Positions 1 to 5,867 of a stretch of 35,764 nt of DNA are shown in pieces; the stretch's first letter is position 1, and every line of letters starts with the position of its first letter. The stretch is from Eubacterium sp. (GTDB lineage: Bacteria; Bacillota; Clostridia; Lachnospirales; Lachnospiraceae). The notes beneath the pieces are model-generated. The model made no database searches and was not told the DNA's origin. It saw only the letters and a program-made list of their open reading frames with translations. Both the position numbers and the translations under genes were made by a program. Location of the stretch: the NCBI GenBank assembly GCA_022769325.1, contig JALEKC010000107.1:1-35764 (forward strand). Direction: 5' to 3'.

Positions 1-101
1 AGTGGCTGTGCGTCCCAAAGTACGGCATAAGGAATCGCTCCACGAAGTTCAATAAGGGGAACCATGGAAATGATTCCTACTAAAATCATTTTTTTTAACA
101 T
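1..101 (-). CDS. Putative small multidrug export family protein (PF06695-like), 5' end only
   Basis: Only the first 33 codons lie in the window and the rest runs off the left edge. The start is the ATG at 101, 13 bases after the stop of the phosphoesterase gene, with an AAAGGA ribosome site inside that gene's last codons, so it is probably the last cistron of the rdgB unit. The peptide begins with a hydrophobic stretch followed by LIELRGAIPYAV. An ELRGAIP motif after the first membrane segment is typical of the PF06695 integral membrane family, named small multi-drug export proteins, whose real substrate is poorly known. The assignment rests on this motif alone. Confidence 0.6.
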   Translation of the reverse strand, partial: MLKKMILVGIISMVPLIELRGAIPYAVLWDAQP

Positions 102-114
102 TTTTTCTTTCCTT

Positions 115-606
115 TCATTTTTCCACTTTTACAATTTCAACCGAGATTTCTCCGTTAGGAAGAAATTCCAGCCAGGCATACGAGCATTTTCCGTCCCCTT
201 GTCTCGGGCGGGAAATGCTACCGGGATTTAATATGGTCATCTGGCTACTTTGCTCCACAAAGGGCACGTGGGTATGTCCATAGAGCACAAGATCTGCTTG
301 ATTTTCCAAAGCCCAATACTTCAACAAATCCACCCCCATGCCAACATGATAACGATTTCCATGGGTCATGGCCACCTTGTGGCCGTGCAGCTGAAACACA
401 TGCTCATTTTTCAAACTCGTATAGGTATCGCAATTTCCCTTTACAATATATACCGGGCCCTGTATCATAAGGCTCAGTTCTTCTTCCGCTCTTTCGATAT
501 CTCCCAGATGGAAAATGCCATCGATTTCTGCCTTATTTTGACGAATGATGTCATACATCAAATCGTTTTTCCCATGTGAATCACTAAAAACAATATATTT
601 TGCCAT
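115..606 (-). CDS. YfcE/YsnB-type metallophosphoesterase
   Basis: 163 residues, normal for the small YfcE/MJ0936 group of calcineurin-like phosphodiesterases. The metal-binding motifs occur in order: SDSHG (D9, H11), GD (D36), GNCD (N58), THG (H82) and GHTH (H111, H113), so the two-metal site is complete. Family members hydrolyse phosphodiesters such as bis-pNPP in vitro, and the cellular substrate is unclear. It follows rdgB with 15 bases between the genes. The Bacillus subtilis homologues ysnA-ysnB show the same pairing, which suggests a shared role in nucleotide or nucleic-acid clean-up. It is cytoplasmic, with no signal peptide. Confidence 0.9.
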   Translation of the reverse strand: MAKYIVFSDSHGKNDLMYDIIRQNKAEIDGIFHLGDIERAEEELSLMIQGPVYIVKGNCDTYTSLKNEHVFQLHGHKVAMTHGNRYHVGMGVDLLKYWALENQADLVLYGHTHVPFVEQSSQMTILNPGSISRPRQGDGKCSYAWLEFLPNGEISVEIVKVEK

Positions 607-621
607 ATTTTTTCTCCCAAT

Positions 622-1215
622 CTATGCATTTTCATTTAACTTCTCAACCATCTTTCGAAGAGCAATCCCCCGATGACTGATTTTATTTTTTTCCTCCGGC
701 AAAAGTTCTCCGGTGGTGCATCCCCGCTCCGGAAGATAAAAAATCGGATCATAGCCAAATCCGTGAGTTCCCTTTGGTTCATGGGCAAGTTTTCCCTCGA
801 TAACACCTTCTGTGGTCACCACATGGCCATCGGGATATGCGCAGGCTATCACGCAGACAAAGCGCGCATCTCGCTTTTCATCCGGCACTCCTTCACAGCG
901 TTTCAGTAAATCCGCATTTTTTATCTCATAAGAAGTGTCTTCTCCCAGATATCGAGCCGAATAAATCCCCGGTTCTCCTCCAAGATAATCCACTTCAAAT
1001 CCGGAATCATCTGCCAATACCATCTCACCAGTCTGCTTGCAGATTGCTTTGGCTTTGATAATGGCATTTTCTTCAAAGGTTTGTCCATTTTCTTCAATCT
1101 CTGTATGTATGTCCAAGTCTTTGAGAGAATATACCTCATATCCCTCTCCCAAAATTTGTTTTATCTCTACAACCTTCCCTTGATTGTTGGTTGCAAAAAT
1201 CAATTTTTTAGCCAT
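622..1215 (-). CDS. rdgB: RdgB/HAM1 non-canonical purine NTP pyrophosphatase
   Basis: 197 residues, the normal length for the Ham1 family. These enzymes hydrolyse dITP, ITP and XTP to the monophosphate and pyrophosphate and keep deaminated purines out of DNA and RNA. Visible family motifs are the N-terminal TNNQGK nucleotide-binding loop, ADDSG followed by GIYSARY, GTHGFGYDPIF, and a C-terminal KNKISHRG. A consensus-like promoter lies just upstream (1275-1303), so this is the first gene of an rdgB, phosphoesterase, PF06695 unit. It is cytosolic, and the catalytic motifs show nothing unusual. Confidence 0.96.
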   Translation of the reverse strand: MAKKLIFATNNQGKVVEIKQILGEGYEVYSLKDLDIHTEIEENGQTFEENAIIKAKAICKQTGEMVLADDSGFEVDYLGGEPGIYSARYLGEDTSYEIKNADLLKRCEGVPDEKRDARFVCVIACAYPDGHVVTTEGVIEGKLAHEPKGTHGFGYDPIFYLPERGCTTGELLPEEKNKISHRGIALRKMVEKLNENA

Positions 1216-1274
1216 TGTTTTTCTCCATTTTCTAATTTGTTTCTCCCATCCACTCGCTTGCTTTTATTACCACT

Positions 1275-1303
1275 AGTATATATGTTGCATTGCAAAAGTG
1301 CAA
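1275..1303 (-). promoter_or_regulatory. SigA-type promoter of rdgB
   Basis: On the minus strand TTGCAC (1298-1303) is separated by 17 bases from TATACT (1275-1280). It points at rdgB, whose start lies about 60 bases downstream. A perfect 11-base palindrome TTGCATTGCAA (1285-1295) lies in the spacer and a further TTGCA copy lies in the -35 box, so an operator is possible but unproven. Confidence 0.6.
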
Positions 1304-1320
1304 GTATTTTTCGCTGGTTT

Positions 1321-2493
1321 TTACGATTTTTGCGAATCCTTAACCAGGTGGCGAGGTGGCTTTTCCCCCATATATTGATACAGATAAGTTTTCATCATTC
1401 CATTGTAAATCTTTCGATTTTTAGTGGCCTTTTTTCCAATCATTTTCTGTGCTTCCTCATAGCCGCTCAGCAGGAAGAAAGACCAGGTATCATTTTCCTT
1501 GATAATCTGCCCTATGCTCCGATACAGCATTTCCATCTGTTTTTTATCGGAAAGCCGCTCTCCATAAGGTGGATTGGAGATAACAAATCCGTATTTTTTC
1601 GGGGAACTGAAATTGATAATATCCCGGCGTTGAAAATGGATTTTTTTCTCTACACCGGCAAGGGATGCATTGGCACGTGCCATTTTCAACACTTCATCGT
1701 CAATGTCATAGCCCTGTATTTGCAATTCCACATCTTCGCAAATCATATCCTGTGCTTCCTCGCTGACCCCATACCATTCTTTTTTGGGAATAAGATTGTC
1801 CCACTGCTCAGAGATAAATTCACGGCCGAGACCCGGTGCCATCTGACAGGCAATCATAGCCGCTTCGATGGGTATCGTACCACTTCCGCAAAACGGGTCC
1901 ACCAAAATGCGGTCTTTTTTCCAGGGCGAAAGTAAAATCATGGCAGCTGCCAGAGTTTCTGACACCGGTGCCGGTGCTGTATATTTGCGGTACCCCCGTT
2001 TATGAAGAGAAACCCCGGTGGTGTCAATGGCAACTGTTACGATATCTTTCATAATGTTGATGCGAATGGGGTAGGAGGCGCCGTCCTCCGGGAACCAGCT
2101 AACATGATATTGTCGTTTCAGACTTTCTACCATAGCCTTTTTTACAATTCGCTGGATGTCCGACGGGCTGAATAATTTACTATTTACTGAGGTTGCTTTT
2201 GTTACCCAGAATTTCCCATTTTCGGGAATATATCTCTCCCAAGAAATGGCTTTGCAGGCCTCAAATAATTCATCAAAGGTCTCGGCTTTAAACTCTGCCA
2301 CTTTCAGCAAAATTCTCTCTGTGGTTCTTAAAAACAGATTTCCACGGCAAATTCCTTCTGCGTCTGCCAAAAATGTCACTTTTCCATTCTCCACCTTGGA
2401 AATTTCATATCCCAGGTCATTGATTTCACGTTTTAATACCGCTTCCATCCCAAAATGACAGGGTGCAATCAATTCAAATATTTCTTTGCCCAT
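1321..2493 (-). CDS. THUMP-domain class I SAM-dependent rRNA methyltransferase (RlmL/YpsC-like)
   Basis: 390 residues from the chosen ATG at 2493. The reading frame stays open upstream, but the family N terminus begins at MGKEIFELIAPC and a GAAAGGA site precedes it. It has an N-terminal ferredoxin-like and THUMP RNA-binding half, then a methyltransferase half with a SAM loop DPFCGSGT and the catalytic NPPYGERL motif typical of N2-guanine methylation. Homologues (COG0116) modify 23S rRNA (m2G2445 in E. coli RlmL). This is the short form without the second RlmK domain, usual in Firmicutes. The start overlaps the end of the rhodanese gene by 20 bases, so the two are probably coupled. Confidence 0.9.
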   Translation of the reverse strand: MGKEIFELIAPCHFGMEAVLKREINDLGYEISKVENGKVTFLADAEGICRGNLFLRTTERILLKVAEFKAETFDELFEACKAISWERYIPENGKFWVTKATSVNSKLFSPSDIQRIVKKAMVESLKRQYHVSWFPEDGASYPIRINIMKDIVTVAIDTTGVSLHKRGYRKYTAPAPVSETLAAAMILLSPWKKDRILVDPFCGSGTIPIEAAMIACQMAPGLGREFISEQWDNLIPKKEWYGVSEEAQDMICEDVELQIQGYDIDDEVLKMARANASLAGVEKKIHFQRRDIINFSSPKKYGFVISNPPYGERLSDKKQMEMLYRSIGQIIKENDTWSFFLLSGYEEAQKMIGKKATKNRKIYNGMMKTYLYQYMGEKPPRHLVKDSQKS

Positions 2494-2812
2494 CGTACTC
2501 TTTTTTTCCTTTCTTTTTCCAAATCCGGTAACTCTCAAAGCCACCGGCAATACTTACTGCCTGATATCCCAGGCGATTCATTTCTTTCGCCGCATACATA
2601 CTTTGATTCCCCCGGTCGCAATAAAATATCAAGGTAGAAAATTGGTGCTTCCATCCATCTTTTTCTTCCTCCCATCGCACATAGGGAATATTTACGGCTC
2701 CTTTTATATGTTCTTTCTGATATTCTTCGCGCTCTCTCAAATCAATTAAAATTGTGCCTTCTCGGGAAAGCCACATCGGCAATTGCTGAATCGAAATAAT
2801 GGAAAAACTCAT
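2474..2812 (-). CDS. Rhodanese-like domain protein
   Basis: 112 residues from the ATG at 2812: a single rhodanese domain. The N-terminal LIDLREREEY and the sequence HIKGAVNIPY match the conserved first half. The active loop is YCDRGNQSM, with the catalytic Cys followed by D-R-G-N-Q-S where many rhodaneses have an Arg at the fifth loop position. The sulfur acceptor is unknown. An in-frame GTG at 2866 has a GGAAG site five to six bases upstream and is an alternative start that adds 18 residues, but these do not look like the family. It overlaps the methyltransferase gene downstream. Confidence 0.85.
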   Translation of the reverse strand: MSFSIISIQQLPMWLSREGTILIDLREREEYQKEHIKGAVNIPYVRWEEEKDGWKHQFSTLIFYCDRGNQSMYAAKEMNRLGYQAVSIAGGFESYRIWKKKGKKEYDGQRNI

Positions 2813-2880
2813 GGTATCACATTCTTTTTCTTTTATTTTATGACCGAATCCGGCAAAATGTGACACGTTTCTTCCAAAAT

Positions 2881-2924
2881 AGGAAAGGCCGTCTCCACAC
2901 TGGCGACGGCCCGTTCGCTTTCCT
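2881..2924 (-). terminator. Hairpin terminator after the Ser/Asn-repeat gene
   Basis: GGCCGTC (2888-2894) pairs with GACGGCC (2905-2911), and an outer AGGAAAG (2881-2887) pairs with CTTTCCT (2918-2924) across a bulge. On the minus strand it is followed by a short run ending in TATTTT. The T run is weak, so termination may be partial. Confidence 0.55.
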
Positions 2925-2985
2925 TTTCTTACAGCTTGTCATCGAGTAGCCTGACTTCTACCCGATTTCTCGCCAAACCTGTTCG

Positions 2986-3213
2986 TTACTTGTCACGATG
3001 ACAATTGGAACTGTTGGAAGAATTGGATGCATTGGATGCATTCTGGGCTTTGTTCTTAGATGCATTCTGAGAACTGTTTTTGGATGCATTCTGCCCACGG
3101 TTATTTGCCTTATTCTTCGAACTGTTTGAGCTATTTGAGCTGTTTGAACTGTTTGTACTATTTTTCGTACTGTTCTGATTTGAATCGTAATCGTCTAAAA
3201 AGTTTTTCGCCAT
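2986..3213 (-). CDS. Small Ser/Asn/Lys-rich repeat protein, function unknown
   Basis: 75 residues. The ATG at 3213 has a perfect AGGAGG site 7 bases upstream; a TTG two codons earlier sits too close to that site. After a short acidic head (MAKNFLDDYD) almost everything is Asn, Ser, Lys, Ala and Gln in short repeats such as SSN and QNASKN, ending in NCHRDK. It has no signal peptide, no membrane segment and almost no hydrophobic residues, so it is probably disordered. It resembles in composition the gamma-type spore storage proteins of Bacillus (SspE), but I see no homologous motif, so that is only a guess. It lies 72 bases downstream of fba and its ribosome site is in a hairpin. Confidence 0.65.
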   Translation of the reverse strand: MAKNFLDDYDSNQNSTKNSTNSSNSSNSSNSSKNKANNRGQNASKNSSQNASKNKAQNASNASNSSNSSNCHRDK

Positions 3214-3222
3214 TTTCAAGCC

Positions 3223-3252
3223 CTCCTGTTAAACAATGATTGGTTACAGGAG
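3223..3252 (-). promoter_or_regulatory. Hairpin enclosing the ribosome site of the Ser/Asn-repeat gene
   Basis: On the minus strand CTCCTGT (3246-3252) pairs perfectly with ACAGGAG (3223-3229), with a 16-base loop. The second arm contains most of the AGGAGG site (3221-3227). No T run follows, so it does not look like a terminator for fba; it looks like a structure that hides the ribosome site. Confidence 0.45.
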
Positions 3253-3285
3253 TTAGTATCTGCGAAATCCATTTTCTTATGCAAT

Positions 3286-4149
3286 TCAAGCTTTTCCAAC
3301 AGAACCAAATAATTCCATTTTTTCTTTCACTGTGGCTTTGATAGCTTCTGCACCAGGTGCCAACAGTTTACGAGGGTCAAATCCTTTTCCTTCCAAGTCT
3401 TTTCCTGCCTCGATATATTTACGTGTAGCTTCTGCGAAAGAAAGCTGGCACTCTGTATTTACATTAATCTTAGATACACCAAGACTGATGGCTTTTTTAA
3501 TCATATCTTCCGGAATTCCTGTACCTCCATGAAGAACCAGTGGCATATCGCCGGTCAACTGCTGTACAGCATCCAATGTCTCAAAACTGAGTCCTGCCCA
3601 ATTTTCCGGATATTTTCCATGAATATTTCCGATTCCTGCTGCCAACATGGTCACACCAAGATCTGCAATCATCTTACATTCTTTTGGATCGGCACATTCA
3701 CCTGCGCCCACAACACCATCTTCTTCTCCACCGATAGAACCAACTTCTGCTTCGATGGACATTCCTTTCTCTTTACAAATAGCTACTAATTCTTTGGTTT
3801 TTGCAACATTTTCCTCGATTGGATAATGAGACCCATCGAACATAATTGATGAAAATCCTGCTTCAATACAAGCTTTTGCACCTTCATAGCTGCCGTGGTC
3901 AAGATGAAGAGCTACCGGAACGGTAATATTTAACTCTTCCAACATACCATTTACCATACCAACAACGGTCTTATAACCACACATGTATTTTCCGGCACCT
4001 TCGGAAACTCCAAGAATAACTGGTGAATTGCACTCTTGTGCAGTCAAAAGAATGGATTTTGTCCACTCCAGATTGTTGATGTTGAACTGACCTACTGCAT
4101 ATTTGCCTGCTTTTGCTTTTTTGAGCATCTCTTCTGCTGAAACTAACAT
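3286..4149 (-). CDS. fba: Class II fructose-1,6-bisphosphate aldolase
   Basis: 287 residues from the ATG at 4149, which has a GGAGGAAATAAG site; the open frame upstream overlaps another gene and is not used. It catalyses reversible aldol cleavage of fructose 1,6-bisphosphate to DHAP and glyceraldehyde 3-phosphate in glycolysis and gluconeogenesis. Class II markers are the AGKYAVGQFNINN start, the LDHG motif (catalytic D84, zinc ligand H85), EAEVGSIGG, zinc ligands H177 in NIHG and H207 in LHGG, and the GGTGIP phosphate loop. The Zn site is complete. It lies 46 bases after the SEC-C gene and may share its promoter at 4772-4800. Confidence 0.95.
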   Translation of the reverse strand: MLVSAEEMLKKAKAGKYAVGQFNINNLEWTKSILLTAQECNSPVILGVSEGAGKYMCGYKTVVGMVNGMLEELNITVPVALHLDHGSYEGAKACIEAGFSSIMFDGSHYPIEENVAKTKELVAICKEKGMSIEAEVGSIGGEEDGVVGAGECADPKECKMIADLGVTMLAAGIGNIHGKYPENWAGLSFETLDAVQQLTGDMPLVLHGGTGIPEDMIKKAISLGVSKINVNTECQLSFAEATRKYIEAGKDLEGKGFDPRKLLAPGAEAIKATVKEKMELFGSVGKA

Positions 4150-4195
4150 CTTATTTCCTCCATTTCTTTTTATAATCGGTCTGTATGTGACAGAC

Positions 4196-4702
4196 TTATC
4201 TTCCACAACATTGTTTGTATTTTTTGCCACTTCCGCATGGACACGGATCATTTCTCCCAACTTTTGGAGATTCGCGGCGAATGGTACCGGAATTTTTCTG
4301 TTTGCGATACAATTCCTTTCTGCGCTCCTCACTCAAAATAGAATCCCACTGTGGCAATGTATACAGCCATTCTGCATTGCAATCCACCATATTATAATAC
4401 AGTTTTTCGCAATCAATATCCAATTTTACCTCGGTATCTTTTTCCATGGTCTCAATTGGATTTTCTTCTTTCAGGCTGTCATTGATTCCATCCAGAAAAC
4501 CAACCATCATAGAAAGAGGTACTTCATACTTTTGTGCCAATTCCTCTACAGTTCCGGTCACAACTTCTTCCGGATTAGCAAGCAATTGCTCATAAATGCC
4601 CTTTTCCAACTGGAAATAGTTGTTCCAAAGCTGCTCTCCCTCTTTTGAATTTTGCATTTCTTCACTATATGCGTACTCACGCCATTCTTGCAACAATGAC
4701 AT
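4196..4702 (-). CDS. SEC-C zinc-motif protein
   Basis: 168 residues from the ATG at 4702 (site AGGAGG, 8 to 9 bases upstream). The last 20 residues form a canonical SEC-C metal-binding motif, [16 protein letters not shown], with C154, C156, C165 and C166. SEC-C motifs also end SecA and occur on many otherwise uncharacterised proteins. The N-terminal 130 residues are acidic, predicted helical and not assigned to a domain I recognise; this helical part plus SEC-C is common in Clostridia. No catalytic function can be claimed. Its own promoter is at 4772-4800, and fba follows. Confidence 0.8.
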   Translation of the reverse strand: MSLLQEWREYAYSEEMQNSKEGEQLWNNYFQLEKGIYEQLLANPEEVVTGTVEELAQKYEVPLSMMVGFLDGINDSLKEENPIETMEKDTEVKLDIDCEKLYYNMVDCNAEWLYTLPQWDSILSEERRKELYRKQKNSGTIRRESPKVGRNDPCPCGSGKKYKQCCGR

Positions 4703-4771
4703 TTTCAAATTCCTCCTGCGCTATTCATTTCGTATTGCTAGCCATTTCGACTTTTGGTATTCCCATTTTTC

Positions 4772-4800
4772 ATTGTATCATACTTTTGGATGACAGGCAA
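4772..4800 (-). promoter_or_regulatory. SigA-type promoter of the SEC-C gene and perhaps fba
   Basis: Minus strand TTGCCT (4795-4800), a 17-base spacer, then TACAAT (4772-4777), about 70 bases before the SEC-C start. Confidence 0.55.
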
Positions 4801-4805
4801 ACATT

Positions 4806-5531
4806 TTATTGGAGAAATGCATCGATGCCATCTGCGATTCCTTTGACCATTTTCTTTTGATAGGAAGCGGATGCCATCTTCAAATCCTCCCTCGGATTAC
4901 TCATAAATCCCATCTCAATGATAGTCACCGGTACTTTACACCAGTTTATCCCCGTCATGGTATCTGTATACATGACACCACGGTTCTTCGCCCCCGTAGC
5001 CTGACAATACTTTTGAATCATTTTTTTGGAAAATCTCTGACTGGCCCGTCGCACCTTTTTCGACAAATATTTATTCTGGTTGGTCGGGGCGATGGACAAA
5101 GCTCCTGCAACAGATGTACTTTCGGAAGAGTTGGCATGAATTCTTACAAAGGCATCTGCTTTGGCTTTATTTGCCACTTTTGCCCGCTGTACATTGGAAA
5201 TATTTACATTATGTTTGGTACGAATCATCACCACTTTATATCCTCGCGCCACCAATTCTTTTTTTACTTTTTTTGCCACTTGAAGATTTAACTGATATTC
5301 TGCAAGTCCACTGGACTTACCGGATGTTCCGGAGGTTACTTTTGCCTTTTTGGTAGACGAACCCGGGCCATTGGGTTCCAATTCCGAATTTCCCCGAAGC
5401 TGATGTCCCGCATCAATTGCCACCACTTTCTGTCCCTCACTTGCAGCTGCCTGACACACAGGCGAAGAGAATCCGATTCCTGTCACCAGTAAAGTCAATC
5501 CCAAGCCAATTGCAAATATTCCTTTTTTCAT
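4806..5531 (-). CDS. Exported N-acetylmuramoyl-L-alanine amidase (Amidase_3)
   Basis: 241 residues with a classical signal peptide (about 1-29, ending near CQAAAS). The mature part is one Amidase_3 zinc amidase domain that cleaves the bond between MurNAc and L-Ala in peptidoglycan. Zinc ligands H43 in VAIDAGH, E78 and H132 in RIHAN, and the catalytic E206 in TIIEMGFMSN, are all present. There is no wall-binding repeat, so it may act near the membrane or in sporulation or germination like CwlD, but that is a guess. The ribosome site is AAAGGATG. No clear promoter is seen in the 50 bases after the tRNA terminator; a 13-base palindrome GTGCCCAGGGCAC (5567-5579) sits there. Confidence 0.92.
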   Translation of the reverse strand: MKKGIFAIGLGLTLLVTGIGFSSPVCQAAASEGQKVVAIDAGHQLRGNSELEPNGPGSSTKKAKVTSGTSGKSSGLAEYQLNLQVAKKVKKELVARGYKVVMIRTKHNVNISNVQRAKVANKAKADAFVRIHANSSESTSVAGALSIAPTNQNKYLSKKVRRASQRFSKKMIQKYCQATGAKNRGVMYTDTMTGINWCKVPVTIIEMGFMSNPREDLKMASASYQKKMVKGIADGIDAFLQ

Positions 5532-5581
5532 TTATCTTCATCCTTTCTTTTTTTCTTAAAGACAGTGTGCCCAGGGCACGC

Positions 5582-5621
5582 AAAAAATAAAAAGAGCAAA
5601 CACATCAAATGTATTTGCTCT
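5582..5621 (-). terminator. Rho-independent terminator of tRNA-Leu
   Basis: Perfect 8-bp stem AGAGCAAA/TTTGCTCT (5614-5621 with 5593-5600), extended by weaker inner pairs, then TTTTTATTTTTT on the minus strand. It starts 4 bases after the tRNA 3' end. Confidence 0.9.
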
Positions 5622-5625
5622 ATCC

Positions 5626-5708
5626 TGCGGAGTATGGGACTTGAACCCACACGTCTTTGAGACACATGATCCTTAGTCATGCCTGTCTGCCAATTCCAGC
5701 AACTCCGC
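5626..5708 (-). tRNA. tRNA-Leu, apparent anticodon AAG (class II)
   Basis: Minus-strand 83-mer folds as a class II tRNA: acceptor GCGGAGT/ACTCCGC, D stem CTG/CAG around GAATTGGCAGA, anticodon stem CATGA/TCATG with the 7-base loop CTAAGGA, a long variable arm GTCT-CAA-AGAC, T stem GTGGG/CCCAT with loop TTCAAGT, and discriminator A73. CCA is not encoded. Placing T33 after C32 gives anticodon A34-A35-G36, which reads CUU. A73 and the long variable arm identify it as leucine, not serine. A34 would normally be converted to inosine. It has its own promoter and terminator. Confidence 0.93.
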
Positions 5709-5710
5709 AT

Positions 5711-5749
5711 ACAAGCAGCCAAATCATTTCCCATGACTTGACTGCTTGT
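5711..5749 (-). repeat. 39-base stem-loop directly before the tRNA
   Basis: In the transcript ACAAGCAG (5742-5749) pairs with CTGCTTGT (5711-5718), and CAAGTCAT pairs with ATGATTTG around a 5-base loop. Counting two G-U pairs this makes a continuous 17-bp stem. Only two bases separate it from the first tRNA nucleotide, so it forms most of the pre-tRNA leader. Confidence 0.75.
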
Positions 5750-5751
5750 CT

Positions 5752-5800
5752 ATTGTATCAAATTTCTCAATCCATGTCAAGAACTTTTTGTTTTTTTTTT
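5752..5800 (-). promoter_or_regulatory. Strong SigA promoter of tRNA-Leu with A-tract upstream element
   Basis: Minus strand TTGACA (5775-5780), a 17-base spacer, TACAAT (5752-5757). Immediately upstream lies an A-rich tract (5784-5800, nearly all A on this strand), in the position of an UP element that binds the RNA polymerase alpha subunit. This is the usual design for stable RNA genes. Confidence 0.8.
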
Positions 5801-5867
5801 GCAACTAGGTGTTACTCCTCTTCTACAGGTACATTTCCCCCTTTCTGGTCACTTGACATATTGTGGG

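Noticed and set aside
1081-1935. A 284-codon plus-strand open frame
   Set aside because: It lies opposite rdgB and the rRNA methyltransferase genes, has no ribosome site and its product is Phe/His/Leu-rich as expected for the mirror of a real gene.
4179-4195. Small hairpin GTCTGT/ACAGAC just after the SEC-C stop
   Set aside because: Only 6 bp and no T run; too weak to call a terminator before fba.
4150-4332. N-terminal extension of the aldolase frame
   Set aside because: It overlaps the SEC-C gene, adds 61 residues with no family similarity, and the ATG at 4149 has a strong ribosome site.
5567-5579. Palindrome GTGCCCAGGGCAC before the amidase gene
   Set aside because: A single copy with a one-base centre; could be an operator but nothing else supports it.
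5528-5734. A 68-codon open frame across the tRNA
   Set aside because: It translates the tRNA-Leu gene and its terminator; not a protein gene.
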